A stretch of 64,000 nucleotides of DNA from Stentor coeruleus. Taxonomy: Eukaryota > Ciliophora > Heterotrichea > Heterotrichida > Stentoridae. Below the pieces are notes generated by a model. It had not been told where the DNA came from, searched no databases, and worked only from the letters and a program-made list of their open reading frames with translations. The stretch covers positions 1 to 64,000 of the forward strand of contig MPUH01000093.1 in assembly GCA_001970955.1 (NCBI GenBank). Direction: 5' to 3'. The position numbers and the translations under genes were made by a program. Positions within the stretch are counted from its first letter, which is position 1. Every line of letters starts with the position of its first letter. Shown piece after piece: positions 44,407-55,330 of the stretch.

Positions 44407-45029
44407 TAGTAATGTATAATATTCAAAAAAATAAGCTAATGATTAGTAATGTTATAATAAATACTTTATTGTAGTAGATTATGTGTTTAGAAAATTTTAG
44501 GATTTTGGTTTAAGTAATTTTTTATTTGAATGTATGATTTTATAATAGTTTATGATATTTTTGGTAAAAATTTTTAGGTTTTTTATTTTAGATTAGATTT
44601 TAAGAGATTGTTATAGGAGATTATAAGTAAAAAAGCGTTTTTGTATTTTTTAAGATGGTTTATTGAAAGATGTTTATCAAATTTTAAGAAGGGATAAAGT
44701 TGAAAACTAAAAAATATTGATGATTTGATATTATAATTGATGATAGGTTGATATTAAATACTCAATAGTTTTGCATAATTCATAATAAGTTAATATAGTA
44801 TTACTCTTACACAATATATGTTTGTATTTTAGGGAAATTAAATTTCTTAGTAATTTCTTCTATTCAATAAACTAATATCATGCCTATCATTAAAATAAAA
44901 AATTTATTTACCTAAATCCTTTATTAGATTATTTTATACTCATAACTTATCAAAAATATCAAATAAACCTGAATATATCATTATACTAAATTTCCTAAAG
45001 TTTAAGAATTAACAAAGATTAAATTATTA
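44407..45029. other. intergenic between TmcB-like copies 4 and 5
   Basis: C-poor over 44440-44760 (5' flank of copy 4), then AT-rich without a frame. Confidence 0.55.
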
Positions 45030-48000
45030 CTAAGAAATTATCTTTGCCATCTCTTCAGCTATCTCAATCATCTGAATTTCCTTATTTAAAAACGGCCTAC
45101 ATATAAAAAAATAAAGTAGTACACATATACATGATACAATAGCAGTATACATCTTAAGTTTTTCAATATCATTTTGTATAATCCTCTTAGAATCATCATT
45201 TGCCATATTACTAGTAAATGATAATTCATTAGTATATTCTATAGTTGAATTAATAAATTTCGATAGGGTTAAATAATCATCAAATAATCTGTTAAATACA
45301 ATATATCTAGATTCATGAATAAGATAATTAATTCCTCTATTTGTCCCTATTGAAAGAAAAGTGCTAACATTTGGTATGTTGTAATAAACATAATTGTAAA
45401 GCTCAGGTGATAAGATTACTTTAAATAATGGGTTTGCGTAAACGTATTTTGTTGATGAGATTACTCCAGAAATATATTTCCATTCTTCAGATGGGATTCT
45501 CATGTTTGTAAAATTGGGATAAATGTGCAACAATGAATTGTTTGTATATTGTAACTCGTTTTCAAGAGTAAAAAATGCTAACTCGGTTACTTCAACTCTT
45601 CTCTGTATAACCGCATTTAGAAACAATGGCTTGTATATAAGTTTTTCTTGAAGGTTTTTAAATAACATGTCCATACCGATAAAATAACAAAGAGTTCCAA
45701 ATATAAATACTAGTGAAAACACTTTTAAATATCTCCAAAAGTCGTGATTTTTTGTTTTTTTGATTTCTAATGCTTTGTTTTCAAAAAAATTATCTAATTT
45801 CATATCAAATCTACATTGTGATATCCTTTTATCAAGTTTTCCATAAAGTTTTTGGTAGTTTGTGTGGATTTTTTTTTCAAAGAAATCCCAAAAATCATTA
45901 AGCTTCTTGCTTAAAATGATAATAAATATAACTATTATAATAAAGCACATACCTAAACATACCCCACAAATGCTTATAAGGGTATAATTAAGTGTATTCA
46001 AATTTTTAGAACGATTTTGCTCGCATTCACTAAGTTTTCTAATAGTTTTAATAATTTGAGTAAATGCCCTTCCTATAAAATTAAACACAATAAAAAACAA
46101 AGCTTCTTTATTATAAGACTTTCCCTCTTCAATTCCTTTCAAAAATAAATTTAACTAAATAAAAACTTACATTTTCAATAAGATATTCTGTTAACTGATA
46201 TAAATTATCATGATTTGACTGTACAGTCATATCTAAATACCAGTATTTAACTTTTTTTTCTTTAGCAACATTTGAAGCACTGCAATAACTCCATGAATTG
46301 TAATTATCAATAATTTTCCCTTGGAATTCTCTAAGATCAAGTATAACTTTTTTCATATCTTTAATTGTGTAAATTTCACTTAAATTGTTATTTGATGTAA
46401 AATCTATAGTTCTTGTTATTATCGCAGCTTGTGACATATGAAAAGCTAGTTTCCCAAGATCAATAAGTACAGTAAGTTCATTTGAATGAGTAGCTTCTTT
46501 AGCTAAGTTAAGATAAGTTAAAACAAGAGAGAAAATTAAAACACAGATTGTGAATATTAATATGCACTTGGCTAGGTTTAATATTTTTTTAATACTTGAA
46601 AGCGATTGGGTTTCGTTTTTAGATAAACTGATACTATCAATTGTTTTAGAAGAAGCGTCTCGACTTTTTAATGATGAGTTTTTCATGTTTTTTATGCTTT
46701 GGTAAGGTTTTATTTCGAAGTTTAAAATGTTGTCACTTTTTTTGCATTCATGATTTCCAAGACTACATTTCCATAATTTCTTTTCATTTTTATCACTTGT
46801 TGCGAATAAAGTTATCATTTCGGTTTTACCTATTTTTATGATTTTGAACAGTGTATATACGATTTTACCTTTTAATTTGTATTTTTTGATGTGGTTTTTG
46901 ATGATATCTTTTGGTGAAAACTCTGTAAAAAAATCATTGAGAAAAATGTTTTCAATGAATTTTAATGGACTGTTGACTAATGATGGGAATTTTTCGCTAT
47001 GGAAAAGAATCATTCCTGATGAGTCTAATAAAGCAATTTCTCTTATTCGGCCTTGTAGTGGATCTAAAATACATAAGAAATTTGACGTGTTTTTATATGA
47101 AATACACTCACAAATAATTTTGCATTCTTTTAAAAAACCTTTAGAGTCTAACATTGTGAGTTCGTCTCCAGTAAAAATTTTGTGGCTTGTCGCTCGATTC
47201 AAAAATTTATACAGTAAAAAATTATGATTATCATTTTTTATAGGCATTATATTGTTGATTGTTATTTCTTTAAGACTTTCCTTTGTGAAATCTAAGAATT
47301 TTAAAAATTCGAAGTTGTAAAATATAAATTGGCCTAGAATGTTGTAGTTGCCTGATACTACAAAAAAACAACGACCTTTAGAAATACTATAATCAATTTT
47401 TTGTATATTTTTATCGATTTCTGTGCCTTTTAAATTCTTAAGACACAACTCAGCCTTTTCATTATTATTGATAAATTCCTTGAGCAAAATTGCGTAGTTT
47501 TCCGCAACTTCAGTAGATTCAGGGAAATTTCTAAACAAATTCTCATAATACATAACAANACTATAATCAATTTTTTGTATATTTTTATCGATTTCTGTGC
47601 CTTTTAAATTCTTAAGACACAACTCAGCCTTTTCATTATCATTGACAAAATCCTTGAGCAAAATTGCATAGTTTTCCGCAACTTCAGTAGATTCAGGGAA
47701 ATTTCTAAACAAATTCTCATAATACATAACAACTTTTTGAAGTTCCTTAATAGTATTCATCATAAAATCCCGAGCTCTTCTAATGCATTTTTTACTTTTC
47801 GTCATCTCTTCCATGAATAAATAAAGATTCTCGCAAAAATTTTCATCATAATTTCGAGCTTTTTTTAAGTATGAAAAATATTTATACAATTTATAACCAG
47901 GGGATGTTTGTTCACATAAGTTTTCTAAAACACTTTTGCATCTAAAAACTTGAAAATTAGAAAAAATATCAAATCCAAAATGAGAAGTTTGGCTTATTTT

Positions 48001-49158
48001 ATTAAGACCAAGAGTACAATTTTTTAGAACATCAGTGCAAAAATATGAGTCAATAATAATTTTTAACTTATGATGACGAAGATTTGCATTATTGTCTAAA
48101 ATACGTAAAATTTTATCTTTTTCTTTATTGTTTAGGATTATATTTCTAAGCATCAACTCATATTTGTAGATATTGCTGATTTTACTATCTTCAATTATTA
48201 TTATTTTACCCATTCTGTAATTAAGCATATAAAATGTTATACCTAAAATTATAGGTTGCATAATTATGCTTATTACTAAAATTGTCAATGAATTGTTTTG
48301 TAAATCCCCTATAAAAAAAATCAAAGCAATAAAACATGAATCTATTTGAAGACTAAACTTAAACCAATTGTAGTAAATATAGTAATAAGGGATTGAATAA
48401 AGATAAAATGCTGAGCAGATTCCATGGCCAGTAATGCATATACATAAAAATAATCGATAATTTGTTTCTCGTATGAAAAATGCAGCTAAACAAATAACTA
48501 AACTATTTATCTTTGAAATTATTGTGGATTTACAACTGAATTTGCCACCTTTTATATAGTTTATTGTATTATGTCTTAAATCATATGAACCAGCTTCGTA
48601 TATAAGTATAAGTATTATTAGAAATAATATTCCGAAAAAGCTTAAAAGCTCTCCTTCAGTTCCAAAGTTAATATCCTTCCAGTCAACTTCATAAATAAAT
48701 TCCTTAATCTGACTTTTTTGATAAATAGAATTCTTTATCATCATAATACAGCAAGCAAAAATTGGAAGATAAAGTATTTCGCATAATAAAAGCAATGATA
48801 TTCTTAAAATCAAAGCATAAGAGTTATGAATTTTTTTCTTGTTGATAGTAAAACACAGCCCTATCCCAAAAGCAATAAAACTTGAATATAGTATAATCAA
48901 GTATGCATAAAAAAGTTGACTTAAAATTGAATATTTTGCTGCGAAACTGTTTAAGGAAAAATAAGTAATAAAAGTCCAAAAGCTGTTGAAACTTTCAAAG
49001 TTTATGTATGGGAGAGTTGGGATATAATAAAACTGGATGTTTTGGAAAAATAGAACCAAATGCAAAAATATTTGAGAAGTAAAGATAATGGTTATAGAAT
49101 TGATACCTTTGTTGTAGGAAATGAACACTTGAATCATTAGGTTATAGAGCGCTTCCAT
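45030..49158 (-). CDS. TmcB-like PAS multi-TM protein, cluster copy 5
   Basis: Two exons. Exon 1 is 2988 bases as written but contains a 173-base duplication around the N at 47559; collapsing it leaves 938 codons. Exon 2 is 1125 bases, so the protein is about 1312 aa. Intron 1 of the other copies is absent here: the frame runs unbroken through KCILIFTICVLIFSLVL, and aligns residue for residue with spliced copies. The PAS-like domain starts CFFVVSGNYNILGQFIFYN, near residue 538 after collapse. The remaining intron is 16 nt. It is the most divergent copy (for example EVTELAFFTLENELQYTNN in the exon 2 loop). Confidence 0.8.
46155..46170 (-). other. 16-nt intron, TmcB-like copy 5
   Basis: Sense GTAAGTTTTTATTTAG, phase 0, between YLIEN and LNLFLKGIEE; position equals intron 2 of the other copies. 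Confidence 0.88.
47386..47732. repeat. 173-bp direct copies flanking N at 47559
   Basis: Copies 47386-47558 and 47560-47732 differ at four or so sites. The duplication plus N is 174 bases, so the frame stays open and the protein shows a false 58-residue repeat. Confidence 0.88.
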
Positions 49159-49476
49159 TTTATAGTTATTTCTTTGTTATAATTAAAAATTACTCAAAGC
49201 TGATTTTTGAGTTTAAAAAGTTAGCCTCGAGGCTTTAAATAGATATATAAAAATCCGATAATGTAAATAATGTTCATGATTTGTAATGGCAATTCATAAT
49301 TAAGTTTATAGATGGTTTATTTAAGAGTTTAAAGTATTTTTTCTTGTGGCAGTATTTTTCAATCATAAAAATTTTGATAATAAATTAAAATGCTTGAATA
49401 ATTCCATGTATATAAGTAGTTCTTAGAAATAAAGTTTAAAAAATGCAGGAAATTATTAACCCTTAGCTTTAAATAA
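49159..49476. other. divergent intergenic
   Basis: A 318-base gap between copy 5 (minus) and the four-TM gene (plus). No motif recognised. Confidence 0.5.
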
Positions 49477-50346
49477 ATGTCAGAAGCAGAAGAACCACTT
49501 CTCCCCAAAACTCAAACTTTTGAGGAAAATGAACCTTATATAGAAAACCCTTCTAACCAAAACCCTGAGTTTATGTCAAAAGAGTTAGTAAAATCTGGTA
49601 ACTCTGTAGAACCTCCTTATATTCCATCAGAAGATCAAGCAAATGACTGCCTTACAAATTTACATCAAAACCCTCAAGAATCTTCTTTAGCAAACCATCC
49701 TTCAGAGGTAATTATAAAAGAAGAAAACCCTTTAAAAGCATTCATAAGACAATCAAAATGTGTCTTTTCAGTTTGTTCAACAATCATAATAATAGCTATT
49801 ATTCGATATTTATATACAAAACCAAGAGTTTTCAGGTATTGCTATTGGGATTTTTCCTTTACCAAAGCTTATAAAAACATTGATAGTACTGCTTTTAATA
49901 AAGATGTTTACTCTATAAGCGAATTTATCGAAGTAGCATGCTCAAATACAAACACAATATCTCATTGTCCTGATCTTTGCGATTCTGTAAAACATCTGAA
50001 TTTAACAGAAGGTGTTAAAAATTTTTGCATAATCATTGGGTTGTTTTCAATTATAGGAAGTCTTTTGTATGTCATATACATGAATTTTGCTAAGAAAAAA
50101 ATTTTAAAACATTTTTTGCATGGGGTGAATTGCTTAGCTTTATGTGTTTTGGTTATTGGCGGATTTTGGTATTGGTTTATGTCTGATATTATGGGTAGTT
50201 TTGCTGAGCCTGATAAGATTAACTATGATTCGAATACTTTTCCTGAACCTTATAGTTTTGAAATACTTAGTGTTTGGATGATTTTAACTTATTTGGGATT
50301 TTATCTCACTTTACATGAAGTTATTGCTTATTATACTATTAAGTAG
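49477..50346 (+). CDS. four-TM membrane protein, family unknown
   Basis: A 289-aa protein. Residues 1-90 are polar, Pro/Glu-rich and carry EEPLLP near the N-terminus, which fits an acidic dileucine endosomal or lysosomal sorting signal. TM segments lie near 98-113 (VCSTIIIIAIIRYLY), 185-208, 218-240 and 262-285. The first loop (about 115-180) has several Cys (RYCYWDF, VACSNT, HCPDLCDS), consistent with a lumenal disulfide-bonded loop. No family recognised. It starts at an ATG shortly after the G-poor flank. Confidence 0.7.
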   Translation: MSEAEEPLLPKTQTFEENEPYIENPSNQNPEFMSKELVKSGNSVEPPYIPSEDQANDCLTNLHQNPQESSLANHPSEVIIKEENPLKAFIRQSKCVFSVCSTIIIIAIIRYLYTKPRVFRYCYWDFSFTKAYKNIDSTAFNKDVYSISEFIEVACSNTNTISHCPDLCDSVKHLNLTEGVKNFCIIIGLFSIIGSLLYVIYMNFAKKKILKHFLHGVNCLALCVLVIGGFWYWFMSDIMGSFAEPDKINYDSNTFPEPYSFEILSVWMILTYLGFYLTLHEVIAYYTIK

Positions 50347-50884
50347 ATTATAATAAGAGATTTTAGATATAGGTATTATAATTTTATTAGTAAAAATTAT
50401 AATAATTGTTGTATAGCTTATAAGGATTCTATGTTGGATGATGTTAAAGGTAAATGATATAATAGTATTTGTTTTTTTAGAGATGACTAGCTAAATTTAT
50501 TTATGTATGAAGAGAGATAATATTTCAAAGATATTATTAAATAATCGTAACTTACAAGTATGAAATAAAGTTTTATTTATAGTTTAAAAAATATCAACTC
50601 TTAAGTTGGCTAGAAATGAAAAATGATATTTAATATGAGTATTTTAAATATAGTTTGCAAGTATTATTATATAACACAATTTATCAAAAAATTCTTACAA
50701 TAGCAAATTCCAACCCTAAATACAACTTTTATATTCCCCAAATCTTCATTATCTAATATCTTATCACCATAACATTCACATAATTTTATATTAAAACCAC
50801 CCATTTAAACTTTTAAACTTCATCTAAATCCTAACTTAATTTCATAAACAAAAAATCCTATATTAAACTTTCTAATCCTATATA
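50347..50884. other. intergenic, very G-poor second half
   Basis: From 50690 to 50880 the plus strand has almost no G, the strongest example of the 5' flank skew. No frame seen. Confidence 0.55.
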
Positions 50885-52219
50885 ATAAAAATAGCCAATA
50901 TTCTATTCGTGTTATTTTTCTATTCATTACTAGAAACAAAAGAAAGCAAACTTATCATGGTCCAAGAAGTATGTCGTCACGGTGCAAGGTCTCCAACAAC
51001 TTTCATGCCATGGGACAATCTTTTAATCTGGCCATATGGTCCTGGTGAATTAACACCTGAAGGTATCCGTCAGCATTATCTTCTAGGTACAGCCTTAAGA
51101 CAAAAATACATAAACGAACTTAAGTTTTTAAGCCCAAACTACAATCAAAGTGAAATTTATGTTTTTTCATCTGATAGAAATAGAACAATTATAAGTGCTT
51201 TTAGTCAAATGCAAGGATTATACCCACCTGGAACTGGGTTTCAGCTTAGAAGTCAAGCAATGGAAACTATAGCCCAACCTCCAATAAACGTAAAAAATCT
51301 TCAAAAAACCATATCCCAGTTATCATTAAACCCATTACCTTATTTAACACAAGTTATTCCTATACACAATGATGAAATTATTAGAGAATTAGCTTTAAAC
51401 CCAAGTTCAAGTTGTAATTATTATGATTATTTAGCTTCTTATAAAATGACCCTTCCTGAACTTCAAAATATTTACAATAAATACCCTGATGTTATTGACG
51501 ATATACAAAAATGTCTTGTCGTAAGCAAATCTAAAGCTCAGAGTCTAGCAAGAAAAGTTAGTGATTCGGTTATTGCTAATAATTTTATAAACAACCCTTT
51601 GCCTTGTAATTTTTCTATGAGTTTCATAACAAAAGTTCAACAACTTGCTGAAGAAGTTAAAAATTACAACTTTTTCGAACCTGACTTTCTTGCAAGGCTC
51701 GCTGGAAGTGCGATTATGCAGAAAATTGCTAATAATTTTTATATGAAGATTACAATGAATTATACAAAAAAGTTTATTTTGTACTCTGGACATGATACAA
51801 CATTATCTTTTATGCTTGCTTTTATGGGATATACTATGACAGGTTTACCACCTTATGCTTCTACATTGATTTTTGAGTTACATGAAGATAAGATGGAATA
51901 TTATGTGACGTTAAAATATAATAATAAGGATTTGAAAATAAAAGGATGTGGAAGTGTTAATTGTAGTTGGGATGAGTTTTTAAGGTTTGTTGAAATTAGA
52001 AGTATTCCGGATATCGAAAATGCTTGTTTGATTAATACTAGTCAAGTGTTACAGAGATCATTGAGGGTAGCTTTGGATGATGTATTTCATTTACCTGGAG
52101 ATAATGGTGGTTCATTGAAGTGGTACTTTTGGATAAGTGTTAGTTTGTATCTTGTTCTACTTTTGATGCTGATACTTTTGTGTAAGAGAAAATTTTTAGT
52201 AGAAAATTTAGGTGAATAA
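50885..52219 (+). CDS. histidine acid phosphatase, membrane-anchored
   Basis: About 440 aa. Motif RHGARSP (catalytic His) lies near the N-terminus, with GELTPEGIRQHYLLG after it and the proton-donor motif SGHDTTLSF near residue 300. A TM segment (YFWISVSLYLVLLLMLILLC) and a short basic tail end the protein, so it is a type I membrane enzyme like lysosomal acid phosphatase. The start is uncertain: the frame is open upstream of the motif, and 50885-50947 would encode a good signal peptide (xKIANILFVLFFYSLLE), but its first codon is ATA, not ATG. The first true ATG, at 50957, would remove the signal peptide and leave MVQEVCRHG. I place the start at the ATA, probably a sequence error or variant. 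Confidence 0.85.
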   Translation: MKIANILFVLFFYSLLETKESKLIMVQEVCRHGARSPTTFMPWDNLLIWPYGPGELTPEGIRQHYLLGTALRQKYINELKFLSPNYNQSEIYVFSSDRNRTIISAFSQMQGLYPPGTGFQLRSQAMETIAQPPINVKNLQKTISQLSLNPLPYLTQVIPIHNDEIIRELALNPSSSCNYYDYLASYKMTLPELQNIYNKYPDVIDDIQKCLVVSKSKAQSLARKVSDSVIANNFINNPLPCNFSMSFITKVQQLAEEVKNYNFFEPDFLARLAGSAIMQKIANNFYMKITMNYTKKFILYSGHDTTLSFMLAFMGYTMTGLPPYASTLIFELHEDKMEYYVTLKYNNKDLKIKGCGSVNCSWDEFLRFVEIRSIPDIENACLINTSQVLQRSLRVALDDVFHLPGDNGGSLKWYFWISVSLYLVLLLMLILLCKRKFLVENLGE

Positions 52220-52626
52220 ATATTAGGATTTTTTTTGGAAGTTTGGTAAATATGAAAGATTGCATCTTTAAATGGTTTTCGATAAAAAGAAAACCTAGCT
52301 TTTTACACATTTAAATATATTTTTATAAAAATTTTATACTTTGATTATTGATTTTATATACTTTATAAACTTAAACATAAAATTATAGTAATTTTCTGTT
52401 TTTTATTTTAAATAATCTTCAAAAGCTTATGAAATTCAGCGATATCAGGTAAAATCCGACAAAAAAACATATNATGAAATTCAGCGATATCAGGTAAAAT
52501 CCGACAAAAAAACATATTTAAACCTCAATCTAATCATTAAAAGCCTTATTCCTCAAATAGAATTTTTCAACAATAATACCAAAAAGCATTTCAAATATCA
52601 AAAATATTCTTAGGATATAATAAACC
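52220..52626. other. intergenic with N-joined duplication
   Basis: It holds the 44-base direct copies around the N at 52473; the rest is AT-rich flank. Confidence 0.55.
52429..52517. repeat. 44-bp direct copies flanking N at 52473
   Basis: Identical copies at 52429-52472 and 52474-52517, the shortest of the seven N joins. Confidence 0.9.
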
Positions 52627-53805
52627 ATGGGAAATTGCCACGATTGCAAAGCATTTATAAACAAAACTGAATTCGCCCTAGAGTTCTCAGAAGAAAAAGA
52701 AGATAAATCTTTTCGAAAGCAAGCTGTCAAGGATTACTCAGCCCTAGTCCCAATCGCAAGCAAACTTGTTGCCATGTGGAGAGGATACAATGAACGAAAG
52801 TTATTCTCACACATATACAAGCAAAGCAAGCCAGAATACTTATATTTCAATATATCAGAAGTTAAAGAGAGCTTAAGTAAACAAATAGGTCTTGCTAGCT
52901 ATAAGGAAAAACGCAAAGAATATAAACTTAAATCTGGTAAATATACAGGAGAATGGTGTGGGGGTTTTCGTCAAGGTTATGGGATAATGCAATGGCAAGA
53001 TGGGAGTAAATATGAAGGATATTGGATGTATAGCCGTCCACATGGTACAGGTAAGTTTATATACAAAAATGGTGAAGGTTATTCCGGTAACTGGAAAGCT
53101 TATTTTGTATATAGTAAAAACATATTCAAAACCGGGAAATTAGAACAATGGAAAGAATGTGTTCAAGATGGTTACTGTAATATATAATCAGTATGGCTTT
53201 GGATAATGCATCATTTAGATAAAGCATTAAAAGAAATTGACGCTGAATTACAAACAGTATCTTTAGTATATAAAGGTTTTAAAAAACAATTCACAACACT
53301 TAAAAATGATATGATGAGACAACATTTAGTTCAATTAAATGATGGAAACTCTGAATACACTGGACTTGTTATGAATGGTATGAGATGTGGATTTGGTAAA
53401 AGCTCATGGAATGAAGGAGAATATGAAGGACAATGGAATAATAATGTTCAACAAGGACTTGGGAAAATTATATGGAAAGATGGAAATGTGTACTTTGGGC
53501 AGTTTAGTAAAGATATGCGTGAAGGTGTTGGGAAGTTTAAATGGAAAACTGGGAATAAATATTCTGGTGAATGGAAAAATAATTTTATGCATGGGTTTGG
53601 GAAATATACATGGAGGGATGGGAAAGTTTATATTGGGTCTTGGCGTAATGGAGAGAGAGATGGATATGGACGTATGATGTATACTAAGGAGAAGGAATAT
53701 GAAGGGCAGTTCAAAAATGATAAACCTAATGGGATTGGGTGCTTGAAACAAGGAGGAGAAGAGGTTAGAGGCAAGTGGGTTAATGGGAAATTAGCTAAGG
53801 AATAA
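52627..53805 (+). CDS. MORN-repeat protein with N-terminal acylation motif
   Basis: The spliced protein is 387 aa. It begins MGNCHDCK: Gly2 and Ser/Thr-like context with Cys4 and Cys7 fit N-myristoylation plus palmitoylation. SKLVAMWRGYNERKLFSH near residue 50 resembles an IQ-type helix. MORN repeats occur in two blocks: three before the intron (YTGEWCGGFRQGYG, YEGYWMYSRPHGTG, YSGNWK) and about six after (YTGLVMNGMRCGFG through YEGQFKNDKPNGIG). Between them is a helical linker, DKALKEIDAELQTVS. MORN proteins scaffold membranes and ciliary or cortical structures; a cortical location is inferred from acylation. A 15-nt intron at 53177-53191 joins the blocks, giving GYLWLWIMHH. Confidence 0.88.
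53177..53191 (+). other. 15-nt intron in MORN gene
   Basis: GTAATATATAATCAG, phase 1, containing the TAA that ends the first open frame. Confidence 0.85.
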
Positions 53806-54022
53806 TGTAAATTATATAGGCTAAGAATAATGAGAGAGTTTTTAAGTGTTTTTTATTAGTAATACACTATAATTATGTTACCAAACTAAACAATTCACTT
53901 AGATTGATAATTTATAATCTAAACATAAAAATTTTATAAACATAAAAAACATTAATCTAAACCCATCCTTCCTCAATAAACCTCCCAATTAAACAACAAA
54001 AAAATAAGTTATATTTATTCTC

Positions 54023-55330
54023 TTACCAATCTTTAGTATTCATAAGAATCTTGTGTGCTTTAGCTGAAAAATCATGGTCCTGCATTGGAGTTTTCATTTC
54101 CTCTAAATCTGGGTCATCATAAACATCCTTTTGTTCAAGTAAAAATCCTAACTTCAACGGCATTTCTTTTTCAATACTCTTCCTCTTCCTCTCACTCTTA
54201 TAGCCCTTAACATTAAAAACCACCTTAATTTTCTCTATAGCCTCATCAGTACTTTTAATCAGCCTATCAAATTCTTCAGGACTACTTTCATTATTAATAA
54301 TAAATTTTTCTTGATTTTTAATAATACTTCCAATTTTCTCTGATATTTGTGTAATGATTTTAAATGCAGACTCAGTGTTTTCATTAAGTTTTTTAGCTTT
54401 TAAGTTATAGTTCAAGATTTTTTTCTCAATTTCTTCAGTTTTTCTTTTAAGTGCCGATAAATGCTCTTGATGCTTTTCTTCTTTGAACTGAAACGAACGT
54501 AAAATTTCAATTTTTTCTTTATTTCCTTTTAATACATCTTCAACTTCATCTATATCAGAATTTAATAAAGAAAGGTATTGATAAAGAGAATGACTTTGCT
54601 CATTAGATTTGATGAAACTTGTAACAATATCTTCAATGCTTGTAACTCCTGCAGCAAGGCCGATTTCTTCAAAGCCAGTTTTGATTGACTCAATGTATTT
54701 TTGATAATTTTCCAGTTGGAGTTTTGAGTTGTTAATAATTTTTGCCCATCGTGATTTGAGATCAGTTTGGATTTTAAACACATTACAACCTTTTAAATTG
54801 TTTAAAAGTTCTTCAAGTCGAACATTTTGCTTAGAGTTTATTGAAATCTGACTTTTTTGGTTTAAAATTACACTCATTTCTCTTACTTTTTCACTATATT
54901 CAACTTTGCTTAAAACACTTCGACTACGAGCTGCTGAGATACGATTTTGACTTGTCATTATCACTAATCTTTCAGCTTTACTTAATTCATTTACTCTTAT
55001 AGCTTTTGATGATGAGGTTTGAATAAAAACTTTAAGTTGGGCTAATGATTTTTTACATGCAGAGTTTTCAAGTCGCAGCTCGTTAATTTTACTACGTGTA
55101 TCGAAGTTTTCATTTTTCAAAGCATCGTATTGAGCAGTTTCATATTCTATTTGCTTTTCTAGTAAAAATGCTTTGTTTTGTAAAGGGCTTTTGATTATCC
55201 CTTGCTGCTTTTTGGAATTTTTAAGGTTTGCGTAATCGACTTCAAGATTTTTGATTACCTCGTCCAAGTATTCGGATTCACGTTTTTCGTCATCTAGTTT
55301 GACCATAAGATTTTCAATGTCTTGTTCCAT
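54023..55330 (-). CDS. coiled-coil protein, possibly axonemal
   Basis: A 435-aa protein, coiled-coil over most of its length (heptads in ENLMVKLDDEKRESEYLDEV, ETAQYDALKNENFDTRSKIN and EKHQEHLSALKRKTEEIEKK). The layout, with two long helical blocks separated by a Ser-rich SQNRISAARSRSVLS segment, is reminiscent of dynein-docking CCDC proteins, but I see no diagnostic motif and do not assign it. The C-terminus is acidic. It starts at an ATG, ends TAA, and is convergent with the MORN gene. Confidence 0.7.
   Translation of the reverse strand: MEQDIENLMVKLDDEKRESEYLDEVIKNLEVDYANLKNSKKQQGIIKSPLQNKAFLLEKQIEYETAQYDALKNENFDTRSKINELRLENSACKKSLAQLKVFIQTSSSKAIRVNELSKAERLVIMTSQNRISAARSRSVLSKVEYSEKVREMSVILNQKSQISINSKQNVRLEELLNNLKGCNVFKIQTDLKSRWAKIINNSKLQLENYQKYIESIKTGFEEIGLAAGVTSIEDIVTSFIKSNEQSHSLYQYLSLLNSDIDEVEDVLKGNKEKIEILRSFQFKEEKHQEHLSALKRKTEEIEKKILNYNLKAKKLNENTESAFKIITQISEKIGSIIKNQEKFIINNESSPEEFDRLIKSTDEAIEKIKVVFNVKGYKSERKRKSIEKEMPLKLGFLLEQKDVYDDPDLEEMKTPMQDHDFSAKAHKILMNTKDW

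Noticed and set aside
53387-53751. Open frames opposite and offset to the MORN repeats
   Set aside because: Shadow frames created by the repetitive Gly/Lys/Trp-rich coding sequence.
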